The notes below the pieces were generated by a model. That model saw only the letters and a program-made list of their open reading frames with translations, did no database searches and had not been told where the DNA came from. Positions 21,624 to 33,640 of a stretch of DNA of 64,000 nt are shown one piece after another. How positions within the stretch are numbered: position 1 is the first letter of the stretch; each line of letters begins with the position of its first letter. Both the position numbers and the translations under genes were made by a program. The DNA is from Chelonoidis abingdonii (Eukaryota; Chordata; Testudines; Testudinidae): NCBI RefSeq assembly GCF_003597395.2, contig NC_133770.1, positions 18,528,969 to 18,592,968 of the forward strand. The letters run 5' to 3'.

Positions 21624-22964
21624 GGCTGCGTAGCCCTGACTCACACAAACAGTCCCCCAAACTTGGCATCAAGCAATTTTTACTACATTAGTGTGATATC
21701 AGAATTGCTGGACGTTGTACCAGGAGTATGTACCTTTATGATAGTTTCGCAAGTCAGACTATTAATAACAGTTGTAAAGACAAGGCAATTTGTTACCTAT
21801 ACTAACCACATGGTAACTGGTAGCCCTACAGATTGTATTGTGGATTTTTTTATATCTATACATCCGCCTTGTTGTCTGAGGTAGGTATAGCTCAGTGGAA
21901 TACCCCTTTCCAGTGGTCTGACTGTGGAAGTGGCCACTTTCCATGTACTGTCATTCCACGAATGTAGCAAACGTCACCCTGCACCATGTTGCCAAGCCTG
22001 AAAGAACAGCTGAGTGTATTATGTTAGCCTTTGTGCAAAGTCAGTAGCCATAGTCTGAGGTGTAAATGGCATCCTACAATCACCCAGGACTATTTTGCAT
22101 TTTGATAGGGTTGCAGTTTTTATATTACTATCTCCAGCTGTAAATATTCTAGAGATTTTAACTGCATATCTTTAACATTAATTCAGTTCTTGTAACTATT
22201 TGACCTGACACCAAGTCCACATGAAATTCTAGAAGGCGCTTTTGAAATCACAATGTATTAGATATAAGACTTTATATTTTATTGGCACATGGATATTTAA
22301 GCCAATCACTGCTGTGCTTACCTTACTAACATATTCCAGTGCTGCAGACACAAATAATACCAATTGAGGGAAACACTATCTATACTGAGAATAATTTTAT
22401 TTATTTCACCAATGCTTTTGAAGATATTTTGGCCAAATTCAGCACTGTATGGCACATTAAGTCAGCAGGTGTTTAACAGTCCAATACAGAAGATTTGGAA
22501 CATAACATCCAATACAGTGAGAAGCTATATACTGAAGTCTTAGGTATCTTTTCTTTCCCTTTGAAGGTTTTTAAATGTAACGGTAAACATGATTTACTAC
22601 CCTAGGAAGATACAAATTGTTTTCCGAGAAAACACATTGGGCTTTTGTCTACACCGTTCATGAGCTGTGACTGCAGAAAATGAGATTTTAGGAAACAGTC
22701 TCCCTCTAACTTCATCCTTATAATAAATATGTTCATTTTCATCTTTCCATTTTATGTGTTACTTATACATGGCCTTTTTGTGTATGTCATTTTTTTCAAT
22801 TAATGTTTTTATTTTGGGTGGCACAAGCAAGTAGTGTTTATGATAAAGATGATCTTTTTATACAAAATACCTTATTTGAGTTATGCTCATATCGGTGGCA
22901 ATCTTAACTCTCTTTTTAACCATATTTTTTTATGTGAGTGGTGGATTCTCTATATCTTGTCTTC
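21624..22964. other. No gene seen
   Basis: AT-rich. Frames at 21618-21884 and 21762-21944 overlap on opposite strands, without a domain. Confidence 0.35.
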
Positions 22965-23128
22965 AGATCAAGACTAGATGTCTTTCTGGGAGATCTGCTT
23001 CAGTCAGACACAAGTTATTGGGCTCAATAGAATGGTCACTGGGTGAAATTTAAGGCCCTATGTTATACAGGAGATCAAACCAGGGGATCTAATAGTTCCT
23101 TTTGACCTCAAGCTCTGTGAATCTATGT
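22965..23128 (+). mobile_element. CR1 3' fragment
   Basis: Shows 'cagatcaagactagatgtctttctgg', 'ggtcactgggtgaaatttaaggccc', 'gttatacaggagatcaaacc' and the terminal 'ctgtgaatctatg'. Diverged copy of an older CR1 subfamily. Confidence 0.7.
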
Positions 23129-23184
23129 AAATTAAAAATTGTTAATTGAAAAGGAATAAATACAGTGGGCCAAATCCTGATAAT

Positions 23185-23370
23185 GCAGCAGTGTTGCCCA
23201 GTGATTAAAGCACTGGACTGGGACTCAGGAGATCTTGGGCAAGTCACTTCATCTCTCTGTCTTGGTTTCCCTATTGGTAAAATGGAACTAATGACGCTGA
23301 TCTCTTTCATAGAGATTTTTCTGGTGAAAAGTGCCATACAAGAGCTGGGTATTATTAACAACACTCCACA
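23185..23370 (+). repeat. MIR-type SINE, well preserved
   Basis: tRNA-like head 'cagtgttgcccagtgattaaagcactggactgggactcagg', core 'gatcttgggcaagtcacttcatctctctgtcttggtttcccta', then 'ttggtaaaatggaac' and an L2-like end. This is the best preserved MIR-type copy in the window. Confidence 0.8.
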
Positions 23371-23748
23371 GTATCTTCCATGTGCACATTGTGGGCCTTA
23401 CTGGAAAAAAATGATAATAAGGACTGAACAAAGATCCAGGGTTTGGTGCAGTGTCTTTTATTCCCACTAATTGGGATGAGGGGTTAAATTTTGCCTTTGG
23501 TTATCCCTAGGCAATCCCATTGATTTTAATGTGGTTGCATGTGTGTGAGAGCACATTTTGGCTTTTGAAGTATAACATCTCTAAAGAACACATGAATATC
23601 TCAACTTGATCGCTAATGAGACAGACTGGACTGGTATCCTATGATACTTGTGAATCAGGTAGGTGAATAAAACATGATCCTATTTGCCGCATGGTCCCTT
23701 TCAGCAAATCATGTAACAGAAAAGTGATGAAGTTCAAATGTAGGATGG
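23371..23748. other. No gene seen
   Basis: Non-repetitive AT-rich sequence as far as I can see. Confidence 0.35.
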
Positions 23749-24687
23749 TGTGAAGGGTTGGGTCACAAAGACCCCCTTGGGATTGCCACCTGATGTGCTG
23801 AGACTTCCTCTGAGTCCGTTTTCCCTGGCAGCTTGGGACTTCAGAACTCTACCTTGTCACGCCAGACACGCTAGCCTGCTGCAAACACAGACCCAGGTCT
23901 GAACTATGTCCTCCAAAAGCTGCAGACTTAACTGAAAACAGCTTAAGAAGTGCTCCTGTCTCTAGCACCCAAATACCCAGTTCCCAATGGGATCCAAACC
24001 CCAAATAAATCTGTTTTACTTTGAATAAAGCTTATACAGAGTAAACTCATAAATTGTCTGCCCTCTATAACACTGATAGAGAGATATGCACAGCTGTTTG
24101 CTCCCCCAGGAAATAATCTTACTCTGGATCAATTAAGAAGCAAAAGTGATTTTATTAAATACAAAAGGTAGGATTTAAGTGGTTCCAAGTAATAGCAAAC
24201 AGAACAAAGTAAGTTACCAAGCAAAATAAAACAAAAACACGCAAGTCTAAGCCTAAAACATTAGGAAACTAAATGCAGGTAAATCTCACCCTCAGAGATG
24301 TTCCAATAAGCTTCTTTCACAGACTAGACTCCTTCCTAGTCTGGGCCCAATCCTTTCCCCTGGTACAGTCCTTGTTCCAGCTCAGGTGGTAGCTAGCGGA
24401 TTTCTCATGACTGCAGCCTTCTTTGTTCTGTTTCATCCCCTTACATGCCTTTTGTCTCTTCGGGTCCCTACCCCTCCTTCTAAGTGGAAAAGCACCAGGT
24501 TTAAGATGGATTCCAGTGCCAGGTGACATGGTCACATGTCCTATGAGACCCAGAGCCTTCATTCTTCCAGGCCTGACTCACAGAAAGGCTTGCAAGTAAA
24601 CAGAGCCATCTATAGTCAATTGTCCTAGTTGATCGGAACCATCAAGATTCTAAACCACCGTTAACTACAATAGGACAGCAGACACAT
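23749..24687 (-). mobile_element. Truncated ERV-type LTR, antisense
   Basis: The left end TGTGAAGGGTTGGGTCACA is the reverse of an LTR 3' end (...TTCACA). On the minus strand there is an AATAAA-type signal ('tttaataaaatcac', complement at 24150). The promoter side lies further right but is truncated near 24687. No proviral genes flank it. The minus-strand frame 24317-24562 and others are not coding. Confidence 0.6.
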
Positions 24688-26184
24688 AAACCACTGTACA
24701 TGGTCCAGCCACTAAAAAGGACAATGACCAATTTGGTATTCTCATCCTTCTAGAGGTAGCAAATGCTGGGGCCCTGCAGGTTGGTTTTCTGCCAGAGGAG
24801 AAATGAGTGACGTGAAGTCTTGATATTTTCTTAGACATTGGACTGAGGTGGTCACAAACAACAGACAGGCAATCCCCTTTGCAAAATCTCAGCAGCCCAA
24901 ACAGCAATGCTGGGTTCTCAGAAAGAAACATTGCATCAAATTTGACTCCAGAGAGATAGATGAATGCATAAAGCAAACTATCTTGCTGTTTACAGTGGTT
25001 ATCCCCAAAGAATCTACATTACAAGCTTAACAACAACACAGCCTTTCTTCAAAGACTGTACACTGCTCACACACTAAACTTAGAGAACTATTCATAACAG
25101 CACCATCTACTGATTCATGCCAAAATAATATTAATATGGGTTATATTTGTATTAGATGAACCAACAATTAATCTGTACCTGACAGTTTGAGGATGAAAAG
25201 ATATTGAAATTCTTCAGGGTTTTTCACAGTGACATTTGCTTCGACTAGGTCTCAATCTTCCAAGTTCTGAATAGCCTCAAGTCTTTTGTTGGGAACTGAC
25301 TGTGCACAGCACCTAGGTGGGGTGCTCCACATCTCACAGGATTGGGGCTGTTGCTTGGATATTCCACCCAGCTGGCTTCTAGAAAGGAAGAGCCTTATGG
25401 GAAGTGCAAGGAAGTGAAGAAATTCTTCCTCTGGTTTAATGTTGCTCTGATATTTGAAAGCACATGAACATTTTTTAAGCTCTAGATTTAATCCAGTATA
25501 TGTATAAAGAGTACCTCATTAGAAGGTACAGTCCTTTTTGACATCATATTTTGCACTGTACGTCTCTACAAAGCCCTTGGGAAATGCTATAGGGAGGACC
25601 CTATTTGTGTTCCACTTTCTGGCTTTTCTTCTCCAAAATGATTCTGCGATGTGTGTTTAAAAATACATTACAACTGCTGTATCAGGTTGTTTGGAAAAGG
25701 AAAGGGGAAAAAGCAGCCTAAACAAATTTATATTTCAAGTGCAATTCATGTTGAAACACTCTGGCATAATTTAAAATGCAGACCGACTGGAACGAATAAT
25801 GCAGAATCACTTTGTTTTACAATATTGGTATAGATCAAAATGTATTATTCAAGTAAGCTCTTTCAGCTAGTTTTGAAATAGAAAATAGTTAACATGGGTA
25901 GCCTTATATAAATAAGTAACTACGAAGCTTGAAAAGGCAATGACACATGTGCCACATCTCTTCATCTGCTGTGAGTTCTGGAAATCTCATCAGACACTCT
26001 GCGGGGATGCCCACCAGGATGTAAAGTCTAATATTTCTTCCCTTCACTTCCAAAGGGTCTGGCAAACCTTTTCCTTCCTTCTGTACCATGCATTCTCTTC
26101 TCCAACCTTCCTGATTTTCCTTGAACAGATGCAAGAAATTTATTTCCTGCTTTCAGCCCGGCATTGCCCCAGTTTGCAACATTT
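24688..26184. other. No gene seen
   Basis: No recognised repeat or domain. The 103-codon minus frame at 24665-24976 starts inside the LTR fragment and has no domain. Confidence 0.35.
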
Positions 26185-26545
26185 TAAAGGAAATTGCTTC
26201 TTCACACAACACACAGTCAACCTGTGGAACTCATTGCCAGGGGATGTTGTGAAGGCCAAAAGTATAACAGATCAAAAAAGAATTAGATAAATTAATGGAA
26301 GATAGGTCCATTAACAGCTATTAACCAAGATGGTCAGGGTGCACCTCCATGCTTTGGGTGTCCTAAGCCTCTGACTGCCAGATACTGGGACTGGACAACA
26401 GTGAATGGATCACTTGATCATTGCCTGGTTCGGTTCATTCCCTTTGAAGTGTCTGCCATTGGTCACTGTCAAAAGACAGGTTACTGGGCTAGGTGGACCA
26501 TTGGTCTGACTCAGTACGGCCATTCTTATGTTATGTTCTTATTCT
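26185..26545 (+). mobile_element. CR1 LINE 3' end
   Basis: The C-terminal coding remnant 'VNLWNSLPGDVV' (26218-26253) corresponds to the conserved 'F WNSLP' segment of CR1 ORF2. It is followed by the 3' UTR ('actggacaacagtgaatggatcacttgat', 'gggctaggtggaccattggtctgactcag') and ends 'ggccattcttatgttatgttctta'. Truncated 5'. Confidence 0.85.
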
Positions 26546-27319
26546 CATTCACACCTCCCCCAGCTCTCCCACACTGGCACTTTCTCCATCCTTTCCTCCC
26601 CTTCCTCATTTTTCCTCTCCCTTCCTTGTCCCCTGAACCTTCCTGAAAAGCCTTCGTCATTATGCACCCCGACTGCACTGTAACCTTCTCCAGCCTGGCT
26701 TCACTGCCTCTCAGCTCATCAACCTCAAGTCTGTCCAAAATGGCCATGTGGGAGTCATCTGCCTTTCTTCCCCCTCCAACTGTGTCCCTAGCATTTTGTT
26801 TCATTGACTGCTGGGAAAGAGACTTTCTGTGGGCGGCTCTTCTAGCACATGGGCACTAATAGGAGTTGCAGTCCACCTGGCGGATCACTCCCCATCCCTG
26901 GTCTCCCCTCCTTGCTGGCCTGTATGAAGCTAGCATGGAGGTCCCCTCTGCCTCTCTTTTTTGGGGGAAAGGGGAAGAAACCTCTTGAACTGATGTTTTG
27001 CCTGCAGCCTCCTTATACAGCCCTACCAACCAGTGGCTTAAACAGTGTTCAGTGTCTTGTGCTTGTTTCCCACATCTCAGCAAACAGCCCTAAATAATGA
27101 GCTGTGGAGTGATGAATAGTAGAAACAGTTGGGTATCTGCATATAAAACGGTGAACAACAATGTCAGGAAAGAGTGGTGACTTTTCATAGGCCATTTTGG
27201 TTGCTATAATACCACTGGTGTGTGGGAACTCAATGAAGCTGACATGCATTACTTTTTTCCCAGGAGTGGCCAAATCCAATACACCATTGGTTCTTCAAAG
27301 CAAGAAATGCTGTTGCATG
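26546..27319. other. No gene seen
   Basis: C/T-rich to 26850, then mixed. Frames overlap on both strands without domains. Confidence 0.35.
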
Positions 27320-27738
27320 CAGTGGTGTTGTAGACGTGTTGATCCCAGGATATTAGAGAGACAAAGTGGGTGAGTATTGGAGCAACTTCTGTTGGTGAGA
27401 GAGACAAACTTTCAGGATACACAGAGCTCTTCTTTAGGTCTGGGTAAGGTACTCAGAAAGTCAGAGCTAAAGTTTAGTATAAGTAGTTAGCATATATTCT
27501 ACGGGGCCATTCAAGGAGAAGTGGCTCATTAACACCCTGTTTAACCTTGAATGGTCCCTTAGAATATGTGCTATCTACTTATGCTAGACTATCTGTTTGA
27601 TCTTGTATTTAGCTGTAACACTCCGAATATCTTTACCAGGCCTGAAGAAGAGCTCTGTGTAGCTCAAAGCTTGTTTCTCTTACCAACAGAAGTTGATCAA
27701 ATAAAAGATATTACCTCACCCACCTTGTCTCTCTTAGG
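27320..27738. repeat. Foldback repeat related to Penelope-type termini
   Basis: The left part reads 'tagacgtgttgatcccagg' then 'agagagacaaagtgggtgag...ttctgttggtgagagagacaaact'. The right part (27638-27737) is its inverted counterpart: 'cctgaagaagagctctgtg...accaacagaagttgat...cacccaccttgtctctctta'. The two arms are about 90-100 bp around a partly palindromic centre ('gggccattcaagg'/'ccttgaatggtccc'). The opening 'tag.cgtgttgatc' echoes the 'tagccgtgttagtc' terminus of the Penelope-like element at 19.9 kb. No coding region. Confidence 0.6.
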
Positions 27739-27920
27739 TCATGTCCACACTACAACTTTTGTCAGTAAAACTTTCATCGCTTAGAGATGTGAAAAACACA
27801 CTCCTGACTGACATAACTTTCACTGATAAAAGTGTGGTGTGGACAGCACTCTGTCAGCGGGAGATGGTCTCCTGACAGCATAGCTACCACCGCTTCTAAT
27901 TATGCCAGCAGGAGACTGAG
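27735..27920. mobile_element. Truncated MITE of the 'gtctacactac' family
   Basis: 'ggtcatgtccacactacaacttttgtcag' and 'gtgtggacagcactctgtcagcgggagatggtctcctgacagcatagctaccaccgc' match the layout of the elements at 18440 and 57045. The right end is missing. It abuts the foldback repeat exactly. Confidence 0.6.
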
Positions 27921-28070
27921 AAGACAGTGCGAAAGGCAGTAACTAAAATATCTGAGTGGCCCTACTATTCAGTGTTGACTTGTACTATACTGTAGCTCCT
28001 TTTTGACCTGAGCATCTAGTTGAAGTTCAGGGCCCTATGGTGTTGGAAGTTGAAATTGATGGAGTCTGGA

Positions 28071-28400
28071 TTTTTTTTTTTTTGATGCAGTGCTGTTTAT
28101 TTACAAACAGTGTACAAAGTCCTACTTCTCCAAATGCAAGAGGAACAAAGAACAAAGGGAGCAGTTTCTTAGCTTACCACCCAACGTCTCCTTAGCCAAC
28201 AGACCCTAAAGATCTCTCTAACTCTTTCCAGGGTCACACTATGTTCATAGGCTACTGCTTGGCTTTCTTGCTTTTTTGCCTCTGCCACTCTCCGTTCTTG
28301 TCTTTTTCAGTCTTTTGCCTCTTCTGACTTCCCACACATACAAACATACTCAGACAAAAAACAATATTCAGCCAAAAGCTCCTGGGTGGGCTCACATACT
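28071..28400 (-). mobile_element. Antisense 3' end with AATAAA and A-tract (LTR or retrocopy)
   Basis: On the minus strand 'tttgtaaataaacagcactgc' is followed after about 10 bases by a run of 14 A (the T-run at 28071-28084). A poly(A) signal followed by an A-tail suggests a reverse-transcribed transcript end. The upstream sequence has no open frame, so I cannot separate an LTR-derived transcript from a processed 3' UTR. Confidence 0.45.
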
Positions 28401-29135
28401 GCTTTTGTCTTAGGTGGAGGTTTATGCTTACAGTTATGTTAATTGAAGGATGAGTTCAAACCTATCAGTCTCAATGGAGTTTTACGTCAACCCAGAACAA
28501 AGTTTTACCCAGCTCATAGCAATGCTATCATTACCCCCTTTACTGGACTGCAGCATTACAGATGAACCCCCACATTTTTCTTCCCAATTTAAGCACTGAG
28601 TTGATGGAACATTAGGTAAAGCAACACTAGGGGCTTGATTCTGCCACTCACCCTCAGGCTGAATAGTATCTTACTTTGTTAGTTGTCCCAGTGACATGAG
28701 TGGGACAATTTGTGGAGTCAGGTGCTACACAGCCTGACCATGAATGGCAGAATGTGGCCCTAAAGAGTCTGCAAAAATTTGGCACTGGGTTATAAACCTC
28801 TCTATTTCCATCCCGTTTGCACCAGCAGCCTTGGCCTGTTCCATAGTCAGTACTAGGATTTGTGCTAGGGAGCCCAGCTTCTGGTTTCAGGTGTTAATGT
28901 GGTTCAGCCTGGATCTCATAGTAAGAATGTCCTCTGACCAGGGGTATAACAAGCAATCAGAAATTTCTTCTCATGCTTGGAGTTTAGCTGATCTGTGCCC
29001 TCTCTCAGGTAATTCCCATAATCTTCAAAGCAGGCCTGTTATTTTGCACACTATGATCACTGTACAGTGGCTGGTGTCGTTACATGTGTACAAAACAGAA
29101 AATTACAACATGGCTAAATGATGCCATTTATCCCT
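28401..29135. other. No gene; inverted-repeat words at 28620-28790
   Basis: 'ggggcttgattctgccactcaccc' at 28630 and 'aatggcagaatgtggcccta' near 28744-28763 are imperfect inverted copies, so a palindromic repeat of about 140 bp is likely. The 125-codon frame 28744-29121 has no domain. Confidence 0.4.
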
Positions 29136-29792
29136 TGTGATGGGGCAAGGCCAGATGGCTACAGTAAAGTACTGAGCAACAGGTATGTTAGCCCCAGGCT
29201 AAACAAATCCCTAGTACTCTGGTAACCAAATGGCAGTTGCTCCAGGTTAATCAAGGCACCTGGAACCAATTAAGATCTTTCTAGAAGGTAGTAGAGATAG
29301 CTACTTAATTAGAACACCTGCAACCATCAAGGCAGCTAATCCAGGCACCTGGGTTAAAGGAGCTCACCTCAGTCAGGCAAAGGAGCCAGAGGAGAAGGAG
29401 CATGTGTGAGGAGCTGGGAGCAAGAAGGCAAGGAGTCTGAGAGTGAGAGAGTATACGCTGAGGATTGAGGAGGACAAGCATTGTCAGACACCAGGAGGAA
29501 GGTCCTGTGGGTGAGGATAAAGAAGGTGTTTGGAGTGAGGCCATGGGAAGTAGCCCAGGGAGTTTGTAGCTGTCCTGCAACTGTTACAGGAGGCATAAGA
29601 CAGCTGCGTTCCACAGGGCCCTGGCTGGAACCACGGAGTAGAGGGTGGCCTGGGTCCCCCAAACCTCCCAACTCTGATCAGCACAGGAGGAGCTGACTCA
29701 GACTGTGGGTCCACAAGAAGGGAAGATCACTGATGTGAACAAATCCGCCAATAAGCGCAGGACCCACCAAGGTGGAGGAGAACTTTGTCACA
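29136..29792 (+). repeat. Gypsy 5' LTR
   Basis: 657 bp against 685 bp for the 3' LTR. Most differences are one-base gaps and shortened homopolymers. The CCAAT box and TTTAAAAAGG box readable in the 3' LTR are disrupted here ('gcaaccatcaagg', 'gggttaaagg'), so as written its promoter would be weak or dead. Confidence 0.9.
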
Positions 29793-29794
29793 AC

Positions 29795-29812
29795 TGGTTC
29801 AGGGGTGGGATA
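29795..29812 (+). promoter_or_regulatory. Likely primer-binding site
   Basis: Starts TGG two bases after the 5' LTR, as required for pairing with a tRNA CCA end ('tggttcaggggtggga'). The tRNA species is not identified. Confidence 0.55.
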
Positions 29813-29899
29813 TTTGTGTGCATAGCGCGGCGGAAAAAACAAGGAGGGTGACTTAAAAAAAAAAAAAAAAAAGGAGAGGGTTATTTTTTTTTCACCACA

Positions 29900-30810
29900 A
29901 TGGATGACATATTGCGGGCATTGAAGACAAGCCACAGCAGTGCCAGCAGGAGGCTACCCATGTCCAGTGCAGCCGCCCAGACAGGAGGCAGTGTCGGCTG
30001 CAGCAAAAACTATCGCCTCTGATGGACCAGGCTTTCAAGACGAGCTATGTTGCGGGAACTGAGTAAACAGGTAAAGACCCTACAGAGCTGAACCTGGCTG
30101 TGATGGGACGCGGCTCATCGGGCCAGCACTGGCGCAGAAAATGACGCGGGAGGATGAGTAGAGGCATACCTTCTGGCCTTGAGAGGACAGCCCTACGGGA
30201 GGCCTGGCCTAGAGGTCAATGGTGTGGCATCCTTGCCCCATTCTGTGTGGGAGGCCCAGAAGGCCTACCATGATCTGCCTGAAGAGGCTGCAGCAGACTA
30301 CCCAGCTGTAAAGCAGAGATCCTGGCCAGATCTGGGTAACAACTGCAGTGCGGGCCAGCGGTATCACGAAGTGGAGGTACCAAGGAAGACAACCCTGCGT
30401 CCCAACTGATGACCTCATACATCTTGCACGAAAGTGGTCGCAAACAGAGTCCGGAGTCCGGAAGAGATACTAGAGGTCTGGCATCGACCGTATCATGACG
30501 GAGCACTGCCACCAGATCTCCGCAAATGGGTAGTCAGAACGATCCGACCACCTATGATGAGATGATCAACGCTGGTAGAAAGACGCATGACAGCCAGGGA
30601 AATTGACTCTGATCTACGCCCAAAGGAAAGCGCCTTTCGTAGCAAACCACCCAACCCCAGCCCTGGAAGGTGGGGACACGCCAACCCTGGGAGGCGCGTA
30701 GGTGGAAGAAAAGGGGGCCGCAAACCAGCGAGAGACTCCAGAAGGAAGGGATTGCCTTTGAGTGGGGGAAACCTGAGAACTAAACCCCTAACCCACATGA
30801 TAGGGGAATG
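29900..30810 (+). pseudogene. Gypsy gag with SCAN-like segment, frameshifted
   Basis: The likely start ATG is at 29900 (MDDILRALKT). In scattered frames come 'VWEAQKAYHDLPEEAAADYP' (30247-30306), 'QRYHEVEV' (30357-30380) and 'QNDPTTYDEM' (30535-30564). These lie in the order of the helical SCAN-related region of Gmr1-type gag (an 'AYHDLPEEAA' helix, a 'WRYQE'-type block, an 'LPPDLRKW'-type block, a 'YDEM' helix). Frame changes between the blocks and stops near 30010 and 30090 show that no full gag can be made. Gag would form the particle shell; the SCAN-related fold mediates dimerisation. Confidence 0.7.
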
Positions 30811-30949
30811 ATTAGGAACATATAAAGGACATGGGGATGGGACACATAGTATCACAGTGTCCTCCATCCGAGGAAGCCAATGCATGCAACTTGGGGATTG
30901 CAAGTTCCCAATGCTCCCTATCCACCTGCGGGCCGCAATTAGCCTCGCA

Positions 30950-31090
30950 TAAGCTACACCAGCCGGTAAAGTAAATGGATGGAGACTGACAGCACTTGTG
31001 GACTCGGGAGAGCTATCACCCCTTATATCGGGTAAGCTGGTAAAAAAGTAGCTAGCTGCTACAAGCCAAATTGAGTAGCAGTTGACATGC
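30950..31090 (+). pseudogene. Gypsy protease remnant
   Basis: 'TALVDSGELSPLISGKLV' is readable at about 30990-31044, with the aspartic protease DSG motif in the usual hydrophobic context. A stop lies soon after at 'aaaaagtag'. The gap 31100-33180 should hold the link to RT but gives no continuous frame. Confidence 0.65.
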
Positions 31091-33179
31091 GTGCATGGGG
31101 CATGATGAGTCCATTACCCCACCATCCCCAGTGAGATAAGAGGTTCAGGGAACCCCATTAGGTGACAGTAGGCATAGTTCCTAAACCTCATATCCCGTAG
31201 TTATTGGAGGGATATCCAGGGTTGAATAAATTACTCCCCAAGAGAGGCTGGAGGAGATGGGGACCCTGTTGGCAGCGACTCATCATTGGGGGAATGTAAC
31301 CCCAAGTTTTCAGAGTTTTCTCAGGATCTATTCTCAGTCCCCCAAAAGACCCGGAAGACAAAAAAAGGAAAGGAAGGCCGCAAAGGCCTTGGGAACCCGA
31401 TCCTGACCCCAGGGCCAGAAGACTCGCGCATAGCCAGAGGACAACGACCAGCCATCAGAGAAAACTACCAAACGGAAAGTGAGCCAGAGGCTGGCCCACC
31501 ATGACATGTGGTAGCCATTGGAAGAAACAGAAGCTGGCCCTGGAGCTCAGCAGGTTAGTCCTGGAAGAAGATTCGGGAGGGACAGGCAGAGGACCCTAGA
31601 TATGATAACGTCAGAAAAGATGGCTGAGATAGACTGGACACCAGTGGAGGGAAGGTCCAGGTCCAGGACCCTACTTATAGGAAAAAGATCTCCTGTAACC
31701 ATGTGGTGCAAATGCAAGGAGCAGGAGATAATCAAACTTCTGGTTGCCACAAAACATCAAAAAACCATATGAGCCGTCGCCCAAGTCACCGTTTGGGACA
31801 CTAGGGAGTAGAAAAAACCCAGAGCCAGGATCCGGCGGAGGTCTTCTGGCCAGGAGTACATGAAGATTCAGCGATACTGCACCCTTGTCCAAGTGTCAGC
31901 TACATACCCCCCCACACTCGCGGGCCCCTTTGATACCGCTTCAATAAGAGTGTACCATTTTGAACGCATAGCCATGGTCTGATTGGGCCCCTGGAGAAGA
32001 CAGTTTGGGTCATCAGCATGTTCTGTGTTGTACTAGAACTATAACCCGGTAACCAGAAGCCGTTCCCCTACGCACACAGCTCCAAAACAATAGCTAAGGA
32101 GCTACACAGATCTTTTCCCGGGTTGGGCTACCCAAGAGATACTGAGTGATCAAGGACACCTTTCATGCCAAGTTGGAAGATCTCTGTTCATTGCTGCCAT
32201 GTACAAGCCCTACAACCTCTGTAACTACCACAACACAGACGGCCTGTGGAAAGGTTCAATAGGACCTCAGCCCATGATCAGGAAAGTGGGAGCCGGGATG
32301 GGAAGACGGATAACCCATTGCCTTACCTCGTTTGCCAATCCGGGAAGTCCCACAGGCCCCACACCCCCTCATGTTTCCATTTCGGGAAGTCCCACAGGCC
32401 TCCACAGGTTCTCTCCCCATTCGAACTAACTATATGGGCGCCATTCCCCGGCCGGGGGGGGGGGGGCATATAGGATATAGCCATAGAAACCTGGGAAGAG
32501 GAGCCAAAATCCCGGAAGGAACATAGTCGAGCATGTAACTACCCAGATGAGGGATAAATCGGATAGGGCTCGGTTTTTACACCCGATTTTTTGTACGGGA
32601 AATAACCACTTGGAGAAAGCACAGGAGGACCCAACAAACCCCGTTTATAACCACCAAGCAAAGCTTCGAAATAACGGTTCAACCAGCGGGGGGATCGAGT
32701 AATGGTCCTGGTGGTCCCACAGCTGAAAAGGCAGCTGTTGGCCCAGTGGCAGGGACCCCTACGAAAAAGTGATTGGAAAGCCATGGGAGAGGTAAAACCA
32801 CCTATAAGTGCGGCAGCCAGGAGGCCGCAGGAAAAAAACCTGAAGCAAAATTTACCACATCCAGTCTTTCTAAAACCTTGGGCCATAGATCGAGAGGCAT
32901 CGCTCTAGTCACCCAGGAGACCCTTCCCCAGAAGGATAAAACTTTACACGGGAGCAAGTGAGGATATCAAACCCGACTTGACGCCAGATCGAAAGGGTTG
33001 AGGCAGCTGACATGATAATCGCAATCGAGATGTGGTTCTCTAACAAAATCGGGGCGGACGACTGAGACCTATCACCAGAGCATATCTGCACGGAGGATCC
33101 CCGGAGCCAAGGTAACACTGAGACCCTACCGAATCCCAGCAGCCAAAAGAGAGGAAATCAGTGGCTGAAGTAAAAGAAA

Positions 33180-33640
33180 ATGTTAAGAGAATTAGGCGTT
33201 ATTGAAGAAAATCCTATACCGTTACAGTGGTGCAGTCCAATAGTTCTAGGTGCCTAAGACCTGATGGCACCATGAGATTCTGTAATGACTTTCGCCGACT
33301 GAATGAAGTATCCCAATTTCGCTGCATACCCCATAAGAAAATTTTCATGCATCGACGAACTTGGTTGACGCGACTGGGGTATGCCCGATTTGGCTTTGAC
33401 TACATTGGATCTGACAAAAGGGCATTGGCAGATTTAACCCCTAACCCAAAGAAGCTAAAGAAAAGGACAGCGTTCTCCACCCCGGACGGGCTATTCAGTA
33501 CATAGCAGTCCTCCCTTTTGGGCTTTACAGATCTTGGCCCCAGCTACATTCCAGGGGCCTCACGGATAAGAGCTTGCTGGCCCCCATGACTAGTTATGCA
33601 GCCGCATACCTAGATGTGTCGTCATCCATACTCCAGACTG
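33180..33640 (+). pseudogene. Gypsy reverse transcriptase remnant
   Basis: 'MLRELGVIEE' (33181-33210), then in another frame 'LRPDGTMRFCNDFRRLNEVS' (33256-33315) and 'KRTAFSTPDGLF' (33460-33500) are the conserved finger and palm blocks of Gypsy RT. The catalytic YxDD region near 33605-33640 reads YLDV with a lost Asp codon and a frame change, so the enzyme is dead as written. The plus frame 33227-33505 is the longest surviving piece. Confidence 0.8.
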
